Of a stretch of DNA of 64,000 bases, positions 37,689 to 46,104 are shown piece after piece. A program made the translations under genes and the position numbers. Within the stretch, counting starts at the first letter, position 1. The number at the start of each line of letters is the position of its first letter. Origin of the DNA: Hoeflea_A sp965204935 (GTDB taxonomy: Bacteria; Pseudomonadota; Alphaproteobacteria; Rhizobiales; Rhizobiaceae); the NCBI RefSeq assembly GCF_965204935.1, contig NZ_CBDBFO010000002.1; one strand, given 5' to 3'. Below the pieces are notes generated by a model that was given only the letters and a program-made list of their open reading frames with translations, was not told the DNA's origin and did not search any database.

Positions 37689-37879
37689 AGTAAATATATG
37701 ACCTCACCCTAAATTCGGTGATGCCTAATAAAAGTATATTTCTTACTGGAGCAAGAGCGTGTTTTAATAGCCAGGATGTGCGTACTTGCAGGGCAGCACG
37801 GAAGGATGTGTCACGAGCGCGCTGCTTGACAATCGTTCCTGAATTACAGTTTTTTCGTGTGAATGCGCCAGGCGCGTTC

Positions 37880-38055
37880 CAACATATCGTTAGAGCGTGC
37901 GCTGGATCATCTACAACGACCAACGCCATCGAGGCCCTGAATTCAAAAGTACGGCGCGCTGTGCGAACAAGAGGACACTTATCCAGTGACGGCGCGGCCA
38001 TGAAGCTGCTATATCTGGTGTTGAACCAGGCGGCCGAAGATTGGAAAAGGCCACC
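37880..38055 (+). pseudogene. IS256-type transposase C-terminal remnant
   Basis: TTTNAIEALNSKVRRAVRTR and GAAMKLLYLVLNQAAEDW then PPREW: the last part of an IS256-type (Mutator-like) transposase. It meets an oppositely oriented fragment near 38060-38080. Confidence 0.75.
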
Positions 38056-38079
38056 GAGAGAGTGGCGCCAACGCCGCGG

Positions 38080-38460
38080 TTATTGAACTCGTTCATGACA
38101 CGCAGCCAGAACCTGGCGCTTTCCGTCCGCTCGATCTGGATGCCGAGGATCTCACTGGTGCCGTCGGGCCGTATGGCCAGCGCGATGTGGACCGCCTTGT
38201 TGCGAACGAAGCCTTCGTCGCGGATCTTGACCCGGACCGCGTCGATGAAGACCAGCGGATAGCAAACATCGGGCGGCCGGTTTTGCCACTGCGTCACCTC
38301 CTCCAGAACGGCGCCGGCGACCGCCGAGATCAGGTCCGGCGAAACATCGAGGCCGTAGTTCCTCCAGGTGGCCGCGGATCTCGCGCACTTGGGACCGACA
38401 ATTTGGGGTTTCACGCCACCGCTTGGAGCGTGCCGGATCGTCTCCCGCATCGGAAACAAA
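38080..38460 (-). pseudogene. IS256-type transposase middle remnant
   Basis: On the minus strand: YGLDVSPDLISAVAGAVLEE, RPPDVCYPLVFIDAVRVKIR (first catalytic Asp), GFVRNKAVHIALAIRPDGTS and ESARFWLRVMNEFNNRGV. Same subgroup as the fragment at 37880 but facing the other way, so one or two elements were rearranged here. Confidence 0.75.
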
Positions 38461-38519
38461 CCCGTCGATCTATTGATACAATAGGTATCATGTAACTAAA
38501 ACCATAGCATTCTAGGATT

Positions 38520-39860
38520 ATGAACTTCGCGGTTTTAATAAATTTATCATTCTCATTTCTGTTTGGGTTGATTTGTCCAGCCCATGCTGGATTGGAGGGC
38601 GAGTCGGCCTTTGTCCTCAACACATTCGGGTTTTTGATTTGGGGTGCTTTGGTAATGTGGATGTGTGCGGGTTTCACCATGCTGGAATCCGGCTGTGTGC
38701 GGACAAAAAACGCCTCCACAATTTGCCTCAAGAATATTGGTTTGTATTCTATAGCTGGTCTGGCTTACTACATTATTGGTTACAACATCATGTATGTGGG
38801 CGTTGAGCCGGGAGGCTGGTTCGGTTCGCTTGCCTTGACGTACGGGCCTAGCGATGCGGAACGGGCACTTGTGAAAGGCGCGAGTGCTGATGTTGTTGCG
38901 GGCAGCAGCTATTCGAGTATGTCGGACTGGTTTTTCCAGATGGTTTTTGTGGCGACCGCCGCCTCGATCGTTTCGGGAACCCTGGCGGAGCGCATAAAGT
39001 TGTGGCCTTTTTTTGCCTTTGTACTGCTCCTGACCGCTGTAATTTATCCCGTGGTCGGATCATGGGCTTGGGGAGGGGGCTGGCTTGATAATCTGGGGTT
39101 CATCGATTTCGCCGGTTCGACAATCGTTCACTCGACAGGGGGGTGGGCGGCGCTATCTGGTGCGATTTTAGTTGGTGCAAGACGGGGCAGGTTTCGCAAG
39201 GAAGGCACGATAAAGCCGATGCCGCCGTCAAATGTCCCGATTGTGGCTCTGGGCATATTCATTCTTTGGTTTGGCTGGTTCGGATTCAATGGAGGTTCGC
39301 AACTTTCGCTCGATTCAGCGCTCGACGCTGTCACAATCAGCAATATCTTTGCGAACACCAACATAGCGGCGGCGGCCGGCGTGGTGGCGGCACTTTGTGT
39401 TTCAAAACCCATTCTCGGTCGAATGGACATTATGGCGATTTTGAATGGTGCAATTGCGGGCTTGGTGTCAATCACCGCCGGGCCTGATTTTGTCGATATT
39501 CAGTGGTCCGTACTGATCGGGGCTGTCGGGGGCGTGATTGCCGTGTCGGGGTCAAAATTTATCGAAAGACTTGGGATTGACGACGTCGTAGGCGCAATAC
39601 CCGCTCATCTTTTCGCGGGCGTTTGGGGAACTTTGGCGGTATGCCTGACCTCAGGCGGACAATTGTGGATACAGATCACTGGCGTGCTGGTGATCGGGAT
39701 TTTCGTATTTTCTGCTTCTGCAGCATTATGGTTGCTGCTGGACAGGCTGGCCGGGCTGCGGATTTCTGAACTGGCCGAAGATCTTGGTCAGGATGTGGTG
39801 GAACTCGGAATTGAGGCATATCCGGAGTTTGTCGCTATACCGGAGAACGAAGAAATATAA
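38520..39860 (+). CDS. amt: Ammonium transporter (Amt/MEP/Rh)
   Basis: 446 residues, the usual length. A cleavable or first-membrane segment (LSFSFLFGLICPAHA) precedes eleven predicted membrane spans. Family signatures: FGFLIWGALVMWMCAGFTML, WAWGGGWLDNLGFIDFAGS, the first pore His in STIVHSTGGWAAL, FILWFGWFGFNGGS, and the second in VGAIPAHLFAGVWGTL. The cytoplasmic C-terminus (SELAEDLGQDVVELGIEAYP) resembles that of alphaproteobacterial Amt proteins. It conducts ammonium/ammonia into the cell. No glnK/glnB gene is adjacent; instead two membrane sensor-like genes follow on the same strand, so this copy may belong to a signalling cluster rather than the general nitrogen operon. Upstream lies an IS256 fragment ending 60 bases before the start. 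Confidence 0.93.
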   Translation: MNFAVLINLSFSFLFGLICPAHAGLEGESAFVLNTFGFLIWGALVMWMCAGFTMLESGCVRTKNASTICLKNIGLYSIAGLAYYIIGYNIMYVGVEPGGWFGSLALTYGPSDAERALVKGASADVVAGSSYSSMSDWFFQMVFVATAASIVSGTLAERIKLWPFFAFVLLLTAVIYPVVGSWAWGGGWLDNLGFIDFAGSTIVHSTGGWAALSGAILVGARRGRFRKEGTIKPMPPSNVPIVALGIFILWFGWFGFNGGSQLSLDSALDAVTISNIFANTNIAAAAGVVAALCVSKPILGRMDIMAILNGAIAGLVSITAGPDFVDIQWSVLIGAVGGVIAVSGSKFIERLGIDDVVGAIPAHLFAGVWGTLAVCLTSGGQLWIQITGVLVIGIFVFSASAALWLLLDRLAGLRISELAEDLGQDVVELGIEAYPEFVAIPENEEI

Positions 39861-40045
39861 AGCCTATTGGCGGCGCGTTGATCCCGCTGAAGTTCGAAGA
39901 AAAATTTGCGGGAGCCGTCTTTGATGTCGGCTTTGCGATATTCAGCGAGATTAGATGCAAATACTTATACCAATACGGATAAACGGGGATGTTGAAGTAC
40001 TAATTGTGTTCGAATGCACATAATCGAGAACATGGATTGGCAAGG

Positions 40046-41149
40046 ATGACAATGGTGGGATGGCATGATCTTCGGGTTGAACCCGAAAGAGAAAATCTAG
40101 CAGAGATTATTGCGTGGGTCGAAGCTTTCTGCAAAACACATGAGTCGGTCAGAATGCACGAAAACCACATACTGATTGTTGCCGAAGAGCTGTTCCTGAA
40201 CGAAGTAAGTTATGGAGGTGCCCGAGGGGGTAGTAATGGTCTTTTATTCCGCCTTTTGCGGCAGCCCGAAGGTGCGGCATTGATCATGGAGGCTGATGGG
40301 CCGCCATTCAATCCGATTGGCGATGTTCCAGAGCCCGATGTCGATGCACCGCTAAATGACCGGCCTATAGGCGGCCTCGGCCTTATGCTGGTAAGGAAGA
40401 TGATGGATGGGGCTGAATACAAACGTGTTGATGGTCGCAACATTCTAACGGTGGTTTTCGGTCGGGGTCCGATACCACAGCGGATGGATGGAGGTGATAA
40501 GGCAAACGCTACCGCGTTTCGGTGGCGACCCAGAGGGATAACGTTCAGGATTGTCACTATTTTGTCGGTTGTTATGACGGTTGGCCTTATCGCTGCTGCC
40601 GAGTTGAATTATCGGAAATTTAAAGATGTCTTGGTTGAGGTTTCAGCGGCCCGGTATGATCCGGAGATACGTAAACTGAAGCTCGCGATTGAAAGTAGCT
40701 TAGTGAGCGGGCTGCCCCTTGAATCTATCCGTACAACACAACAGCTGATCGACCGGTCGGCAACTCAATTCGAAGATCCGATAGACCTTGCTGTTCGCGA
40801 TAGCGAGGGTTCGATATTGTTTTCAACCGCTGATTCTGGCCGTCTGCAAGAAAAACCGCCTCTGCAAAATGAACTTGTGCGCGACTTTGGTGACCCGGAC
40901 CGATTTGTCGTGCATGCGTCCATTATGCATGACGGGGCGGCGGTCGGCACATTGTCGTTATCCCACAGTGCCGCGGAGGCCATGGCGGCGTTGCCTGGGA
41001 GACTGGAATTGCACAAAGAGATGCTGTACCCGCTGATCTGTGTCCTGCTGTGGGTAGGTGTGGCAGTACCGTTTTTTGGTCGGATCGAGGGGCAATTTCA
41101 TTTTAGGATGCGGGCGGCGGAAACCGGTCGTAAATTGGCTTCCCTGTAA
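40046..41149 (+). CDS. RsbW-like ATPase domain fused to a membrane-bound sensor
   Basis: 367 residues from the ATG at 40046, a better fit than the 40004 start because the HATPase fold begins directly after it. Residues ~1-145 form an anti-sigma/RsbW-type GHKL ATPase: ILIVAEELFLNEVSYGG (N box) and GGLGLMLVRKMMD (G2 box). A membrane segment (FRIVTILSVVMTVGLIAAAE, ~170-190), an extracytoplasmic region of ~130 residues, and a second membrane segment (MLYPLICVLLWVGVAVPFFG) follow. RsbW-like domains bind or phosphorylate STAS-domain antagonists or inhibit sigma factors. Having it at the N-terminus of a transmembrane sensor is unusual. It lies between the amt gene and the sensor-MFS gene with matching orientation, so a shared signal is likely. 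Confidence 0.7.
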   Translation: MTMVGWHDLRVEPERENLAEIIAWVEAFCKTHESVRMHENHILIVAEELFLNEVSYGGARGGSNGLLFRLLRQPEGAALIMEADGPPFNPIGDVPEPDVDAPLNDRPIGGLGLMLVRKMMDGAEYKRVDGRNILTVVFGRGPIPQRMDGGDKANATAFRWRPRGITFRIVTILSVVMTVGLIAAAELNYRKFKDVLVEVSAARYDPEIRKLKLAIESSLVSGLPLESIRTTQQLIDRSATQFEDPIDLAVRDSEGSILFSTADSGRLQEKPPLQNELVRDFGDPDRFVVHASIMHDGAAVGTLSLSHSAAEAMAALPGRLELHKEMLYPLICVLLWVGVAVPFFGRIEGQFHFRMRAAETGRKLASL

Positions 41150-41200
41150 GCCAATCGACAGGTCGGTTCGGCAGTTGGATTGCTCCGTGCGCCCAGACAC

Positions 41201-43294
41201 ATGAAGATGTATTCCGCTCGTCCAATATCATTGATTTTGTTACTGGTAACGCTTGCAGTGCCGGTGTTGTTGTTCAGTTTCCTTTCTGTGAGAATAGTCG
41301 AGCCTAAGCTCATTTCTGAGTTTGAGGCGCAAACCAGAAACGCAGCCGTTAGCTTGCACAGACAAATTGGTCGGGCCGTTTCTGCCTTCGGAGGCATAGA
41401 TGCGCTTCGGGAGGTCGAGCCGGTGCTTGATCGAGTCAGGTTGTTTGTACCGGGATTCAGCTTACTCGCCTTGACAGATCAGAACGGCACCATACTGCAC
41501 ATGTCTGCAGGAGATAATGCTGCGGTGCGCGGTGCGCTTCTTTCACCCAGTCCGGCCCCGGATTGGTGTGTCACTGGAGGCTCTACAAAGATCGACCAAA
41601 GCGCCAAAGACTTATTGGTAATCAAGTTTCCCCTTTGCAATGGGAATCGACTTGAAGGTTTTTTGCACGCCGGGATCAATGTCGAAAAATTGGGGGCTTT
41701 AAAGAGGGACTTGTGGATCGATACTGCTGTTGTGACGATTGCGCTTATTCTGTTGATCGTCGAAATATTGATCCTGATTTTCGCAGCTTATATTATCCGC
41801 CCGATATGGGCGATCGACTTCTTGACCGCCCGCCTGCGAGACCGGGACCTGCGGTTTATATTGCAAGGCAGCAGACGTGGTATAATCCGGCAAATCAACG
41901 GCATAATGACTCACGCCTCGGCTTCTTTGAATTCGGCCACTGACCGACGTCTTCCCGGACCGGGAGGGCCGCGCGCATTGCACATGCCGGCGGTCAGCTA
42001 TATTCGACTGCCGCTGTTTTTGTTCTTTCTTTCGGAAGCGCTTATGCGCCCTATACTTCCACGGTTTCTGGGTGAGAATTTCGGGTTGCCGGATGGCGAC
42101 CAGCACCTTCTAATCGGTATACTCATGTCGGGCTTCATGGTGGCGTCATTGCTTTCTGTTCTAATCGGTTCCATCTATTCGGAACGGCGCCGCGGGCCAA
42201 GATGGATATTTTTGTGCGGAGCGATCATTGCCGGCTGCGGCATGTATGGTCACATCATCGCCGGGGATTTCGCGTCGGTCTTCTTGTTTAGGGTGATGAC
42301 TGGTTTTGGATATGGACTCGTCTATGCGGCAGCGCAGGTATATATCGCACAGCATACGGATTCCGGACAGCGGACTGCCGGATTCTCGATATTCCTTGCG
42401 GTGATTGTTGCTGCAGAAATCTGCGGCCCGGCGGTCGGTGGGTTGGTCACTGACCGGTTCGGTGAGGAGCGGGTTGTCCAAGCCGCAACGTTTGTGATCG
42501 CACTCGCCGCATTATTATGTGTGCTGTTATTACCGCGTTTCCCGCCCGATATAACGGATCCGAATTCGGTGCCCAACGAAAAGGATGGGCTTGCCGTCGA
42601 TGGTGCGCGAAATCAGTTGATGGACGGGTGGCGTTCGCATTGGAACATGTTTCTGGAAGTTCTTTCGAATACGCGTTTTGTCGTGGTGCTCGTCTGTTTT
42701 GCAATTCCGGCCAAGGCTTTGCTGACAGGAGGCCTGTTTCTCCTCATTCCGCTGACAGTCTTTTCAACTGGCGGTGCAGCCATAGAAAGCGCCCGCGTGC
42801 TTATGGCATACGGAATTGCAATTCTGCTTTTGTTGCCTGTACTGGCGCCGCTGGCCGATCGGTGGCGGGGCTTTGGCATTTGGGTCGCGACAGGCGGCAT
42901 GGCGGCTGGTTTGGGATTCGTTCTTCCAAATGTGTGGAATGTCTTTGGGTCCGAAGGATTGACGGTTCTGTTCTTTGGCACAATTCTGTTCGGATTCGGT
43001 CAAACCCTTTCCATCCCGACCCAGGTCAGCTTCATTCTCCGGGTGGCGGATCCACAGGTTGCCCAATTCGGAATGGGACCCGTGCTGGGTTTGTACCGTT
43101 TCGTCGAGCGGCTAGGCTCCCTGGCCGGCCCGCTTGTTGCGGGCATGCTGCTCATGATATGCCCGCCTGATGCGGCATTGATGTGGATGGGCCTTGGTGC
43201 CATCGCATTGGCCGCAATTGGGTTGAGTTGGTTCTTGGCCTTTGGTAACCGGAATGAAAATGAAGCGATTGATGCCTTGCTTGTCGAGACTTGA
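41201..43294 (+). CDS. Major facilitator transporter with N-terminal extracytoplasmic sensor and HAMP-like linker
   Basis: 697 residues from the ATG at 41201. Residues ~8-28 are a membrane segment. About 135 extracytoplasmic residues (LIEF... VFVPGFSLLALTDQNGTIL) resemble a small Cache/PAS-like sensor. A second membrane segment (VTIALILLIVEILILIFAA) and a HAMP-like stretch (LTARLRDRDLRFILQGSRRG) follow. From ~260 onward there are about twelve membrane spans of an MFS transporter (FRVMTGFGYGLVYAAAQVY, GPAVGGLVTDRFGEERVV, GLYRFVERLGSLAGPLVAG). A two-span sensor normally found on kinases or chemoreceptors is thus joined to a transporter. It begins 51 bases after the RsbW-like gene. Substrate unknown. 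Confidence 0.8.
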   Translation: MKMYSARPISLILLLVTLAVPVLLFSFLSVRIVEPKLISEFEAQTRNAAVSLHRQIGRAVSAFGGIDALREVEPVLDRVRLFVPGFSLLALTDQNGTILHMSAGDNAAVRGALLSPSPAPDWCVTGGSTKIDQSAKDLLVIKFPLCNGNRLEGFLHAGINVEKLGALKRDLWIDTAVVTIALILLIVEILILIFAAYIIRPIWAIDFLTARLRDRDLRFILQGSRRGIIRQINGIMTHASASLNSATDRRLPGPGGPRALHMPAVSYIRLPLFLFFLSEALMRPILPRFLGENFGLPDGDQHLLIGILMSGFMVASLLSVLIGSIYSERRRGPRWIFLCGAIIAGCGMYGHIIAGDFASVFLFRVMTGFGYGLVYAAAQVYIAQHTDSGQRTAGFSIFLAVIVAAEICGPAVGGLVTDRFGEERVVQAATFVIALAALLCVLLLPRFPPDITDPNSVPNEKDGLAVDGARNQLMDGWRSHWNMFLEVLSNTRFVVVLVCFAIPAKALLTGGLFLLIPLTVFSTGGAAIESARVLMAYGIAILLLLPVLAPLADRWRGFGIWVATGGMAAGLGFVLPNVWNVFGSEGLTVLFFGTILFGFGQTLSIPTQVSFILRVADPQVAQFGMGPVLGLYRFVERLGSLAGPLVAGMLLMICPPDAALMWMGLGAIALAAIGLSWFLAFGNRNENEAIDALLVET

Positions 43295-43304
43295 TTTGCG
43301 TGCA

Positions 43305-43440
43305 TGCGCCCTCGCAGATACCCAAAAAAAGTCCCGGTAGCCGTCCGCGGTCACGCCAATGGCCGCAAAGCAGCGAGACGTTGCGAACCCCACGGCCCAG
43401 TTCCGCTTCATGACGATGCCGTCGGGATAGACATATATAA
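43305..43440 (-). pseudogene. IS256-type transposase remnant
   Basis: The minus strand reads MKRNWAVGFATSRCF and FAAIGVTADGYRDFFW, a frameshifted version of the segment around the second catalytic region of a third IS256 subgroup. Only ~45 codons remain. Confidence 0.6.
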
Positions 43441-43810
43441 GGATGCGTGCATTCGCTCTGCGGCGTTCATCCGGCAGTCACGGGCATGCAGGGTCGGTGG
43501 AGGGAGGCGTCGCACCCGCCCGCGCTCTATCGCAATGACCGCCCCAGCCGGCACCGGAAACACTTTTTTTCAGGCGGTTTCGCGAACACTTTGTCACTGG
43601 TGTATTGCTCCACACCTCAACCGGAATGGAAACCATGCCCGCCGGGACGCAATCCTCGTCGTATCATCATGTGGCGCCGCTTCCCATCCCACACTACGGG
43701 CGGTGCTGTCCGGGGTAAATTTTGCCGATTGCGCCGGGCGCAATGTTCCGGCCCGCTTCCCTCCAGTCGCGGGCCGGTTTCTTGACGAGGCCTTTGTACA
43801 GGAAAACCGG
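43441..43810. other. Gene-free stretch after the sensor-MFS gene
   Basis: A long open frame runs through this stretch on the plus strand, but its composition (Arg/Pro-rich, no domain) and the lack of a ribosome site argue against coding. I see nothing else in it. Confidence 0.4.
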
Positions 43811-44521
43811 ATGAGGCGAACGATTGGCGGCGGGGACCCATGCGATTTCGGGGCTGCAACAAAATCATCGAAGCCATTGGCCGGCAGGTCGCGCGCCGCA
43901 TTAAAGGCGATGATTGTCGCCGGGGGACTCGCGGCAGGCGCCGCGCATGGGGAAGAAACCATTCATGCCGATTTCGATTTGGCAACAATCAACGAAAATA
44001 CCCCCATCGTTTTGATTGTTGGCGATAGGGTCACAGATGGTTGCTGGCTGACGGCATCAGCCGCTGAAACCAAAATCAAGCGTGAACTTATAGAAGCCGG
44101 TTTCGACGAGATAGATAGTTATGATAGTATTGGCGAGATGAATGAATTTGATAAAGCCCTTATGATCCTATCCGATGGAATTTATATATATGCAGACGTT
44201 TTTGGCCGTGCGACCACCACTTACGGATGCGCCGTTGTCACTGCTATCGACGTTTATAAACATACCTTTTCAAAACGACATTATGCGGGAAAGGAATGGT
44301 CCGTTTATGAAGTGAAAGAATTACACGGCAACGCAATATTGTTAACGGGTGAAAAATCCGACATGTCTTCCCGTATAAATTCTAGCTTAGAAAGTGCCAT
44401 TGACGCATTCATCGTTGCAATACACGAAGCAAAACGACAACTCACCGAAGAAGTCTCAGAGGCGGACGTTAAGGACGAATACAAGGTTGAGCTTCTCGAC
44501 GCCGCGCGGCCGCTCAAATGA
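43811..44521 (+). CDS. Unknown secreted protein
   Basis: 236 residues from the ATG at 43811. A basic N-terminus and a hydrophobic stretch ending LAAGAAHG fit a signal peptide, though the N-terminus is long and the true start may be the Met at MIVAGGLAAGAAHGEE. The mature part has NTPIVLIVGDRVTDGCWLTA, AETKIKRELIEAGFDEIDS and an acidic helical C-terminus. No domain recognised. On the plus strand, separate from the minus-strand genes that follow. Confidence 0.6.
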   Translation: MRRTIGGGDPCDFGAATKSSKPLAGRSRAALKAMIVAGGLAAGAAHGEETIHADFDLATINENTPIVLIVGDRVTDGCWLTASAAETKIKRELIEAGFDEIDSYDSIGEMNEFDKALMILSDGIYIYADVFGRATTTYGCAVVTAIDVYKHTFSKRHYAGKEWSVYEVKELHGNAILLTGEKSDMSSRINSSLESAIDAFIVAIHEAKRQLTEEVSEADVKDEYKVELLDAARPLK

Positions 44522-44562
44522 AATGACCGCCCTCACGCCATTGGCCGCCAGGCGTGTGGAAG

Positions 44563-45051
44563 TCAACGGGCGACGGCCATCAGAAGAGCTACGGCCAGCA
44601 ACCCGAACACGGTCCAGAAAATGAGCGCAGATCCGCAAGGCTGCGGGCTCGTCCTCGGCCTTTGTCTGGCAGAGTCAGACACCCAAGGCTGCGGATATAG
44701 CCCCGTGATGTCATGAAATTTCGGGCTTTTCTGGTCGCGCAGACTTTTAAGTGCTGCCTCAAAGTCGGCTGCTTCGCTACGGGTTGCATACGCCCTGGAG
44801 TTCCATGCCAATTTGGGGTTTGTTCCCCGTGTGCTTTCAACGTCGCCGCGCCTGTGTTGAGCGACACGGTTTTTGACCGAGTAAGTGTGGCCAACGTAAT
44901 GTCCGGAGTCGGTTTCCAGAACATAGACGAAATACTTGCGGTTCGGGTGTTCGGCATCGCGCGATGCCTGCCCTTGCAGCCGCTCCGGTTCGTGCCAGGA
45001 GGTCTTTCTTCCGCGCCGAACAAATTTCCGCCGGGACCGGAAAGCCGTCAT
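44563..45051 (-). CDS. GIY-YIG domain protein with C-terminal membrane segment
   Basis: 162 residues from the ATG at 45051, which overlaps the stop of the upstream gene (ATGA). The core reads KYFVYVLETDSGHYVGHT followed by VKNRVAQHRRG and YATRSEAADFEAALKSLRD. This is the GIY-YIG nuclease fold, with Tyr-Val-Tyr/Tyr-Val-Gly in place of the canonical motif, a conserved Arg and a later Glu. The C-terminus ends with a hydrophobic span (LIFWTVFGLLAVALLMAVA). GIY-YIG proteins of this size are usually soluble (UPF0213-like); a membrane anchor is uncommon. It is coupled to a gene for a small secreted protein. Confidence 0.65.
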   Translation of the reverse strand: MTAFRSRRKFVRRGRKTSWHEPERLQGQASRDAEHPNRKYFVYVLETDSGHYVGHTYSVKNRVAQHRRGDVESTRGTNPKLAWNSRAYATRSEAADFEAALKSLRDQKSPKFHDITGLYPQPWVSDSARQRPRTSPQPCGSALIFWTVFGLLAVALLMAVAR

Positions 45052-45419
45052 TCGAGCCGCTCGCAACTTCTATAACGCAATTTTGGCGGAACCTTGTCCG
45101 TGGTATTTGCAAACTCATAGTAACCGCCAACATCGTCCGGGGAGATACTGAAACCAAAACGCTCATTATTCCCATCGGTCCAATGCCAATACAGGTTAAG
45201 CCCCCTTACATGGAACCGAGTTTCAATTTCCAATCGTCCGTTCACCGCGATCGTGCCCGATCCGGCTTCGTGATCGGCGGTGACCGTTACGGTTCCCGAA
45301 TGACCGAAGCCGCCATCGCATTTCCATGTTTCCGCGCCGGCCGGAGCAGCCAGCATCACGCTGGCAAAAAGGGCCGCCGCGGCGCACAGAAAATTGAGAA
45401 CATTCCATCCTTCACGCAT
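45048..45419 (-). CDS. Unknown small secreted protein
   Basis: 123 residues from ATG 45419. The signal peptide (NFLCAAAALFASVMLAAPAGA, cut before ETWKC) precedes a mature part with FGHSGTVTVTADHEAG and WTDGNNERFGFSISPDDVG. The frame extends upstream into sequence that overlaps the dnaG fragment, but the signal peptide and the ATG decide the start. It is translationally coupled (ATGA) to the GIY-YIG gene. No family recognised. Confidence 0.6.
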   Translation of the reverse strand: MREGWNVLNFLCAAAALFASVMLAAPAGAETWKCDGGFGHSGTVTVTADHEAGSGTIAVNGRLEIETRFHVRGLNLYWHWTDGNNERFGFSISPDDVGGYYEFANTTDKVPPKLRYRSCERLE

Positions 45420-45433
45420 CTTCCTCACGCTGC

Positions 45434-45814
45434 TCAACCTTGGGATCCCGGGGGCCGGCGGGGGATCTCCGCTACGTCCACGACGTAGCGCACCGCCTCC
45501 GGAAAGGAGAGCCCGTCGAGTTCCTCCGCTACGTCCGCGACATAGCGCACCGCCTCGGGAAAGGAGAGCCCGTCGAGCTCGGTCAGAAAGCGGAAATGGT
45601 CGCCCGACACGCCGCAGCCGAAACAGTGGTAGCGGCCCTTGCGGTCCTCGCAATGGAAGCTCGGCGTCTTTTCACCGTGGAACGGGCAGCAGGCCCACCA
45701 GTCGCCGCGCGAAATGTTGGTCTTGCGCTTGTCCCATGAGACGCGCTTGCCGATGATGTTCGAAATCGGCACACGATCGCGCAGTTCGTCAAGAAAGGAC
45801 CTCTCAAACCGCAT
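45434..45814 (-). pseudogene. dnaG: DNA primase (DnaG) N-terminal fragment with internal duplication
   Basis: About 126 residues: SFLDELRDRVPISNIIGKRV, the CHC2 zinc finger ACCPFHGEKTPSFHCED and YHCFGCGVSGDHFRFL, then ELDGLSFPEAVRYVADVAE twice in tandem (57-bp unit at 45473-45529 and 45530-45586). The RNA polymerase (TOPRIM) domain and C-terminal helicase-binding domain are missing, so it cannot prime replication. A full dnaG elsewhere is expected. Confidence 0.85.
45473..45586. repeat. 57-bp tandem duplication inside the dnaG fragment
   Basis: Two units of 57 bases, few mismatches, each encoding ELDGLSFPEAVRYVADVAE-like residues. The second unit keeps the frame. Confidence 0.85.
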
Positions 45815-46104
45815 CACGGCATTCCACTCATGTTACGTTCCTTTGACTGCCAAACTGCAGAGTAGATTCCAACATCATGCCTGCCGCCTATGGTTTCATG
45901 CCCTCCAGCGAGCCCTGCGGGGCCACTTTCGCAACGTTCCATTGTGCTGGGCCCCGATGGCCGCCCGGTGAAATCCGTCCATCCCGGTGCTTCGGACCCG
46001 TCCATTGCCTCCCATGATGCGCACGGGCCGCCATCGAAACGGCAAGTGCCGGGCCGGTTTCGATCGGAATCCGCACCTTGCCGCGACGCACCCCGGAAAC
46101 AGGG

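Noticed and set aside
43304..44521. A 405-residue protein from the first start at 43304
   Set aside because: The first ~170 codons overlap an IS256 remnant on the other strand and have no domain; the signal peptide supports the start at 43811 or later.
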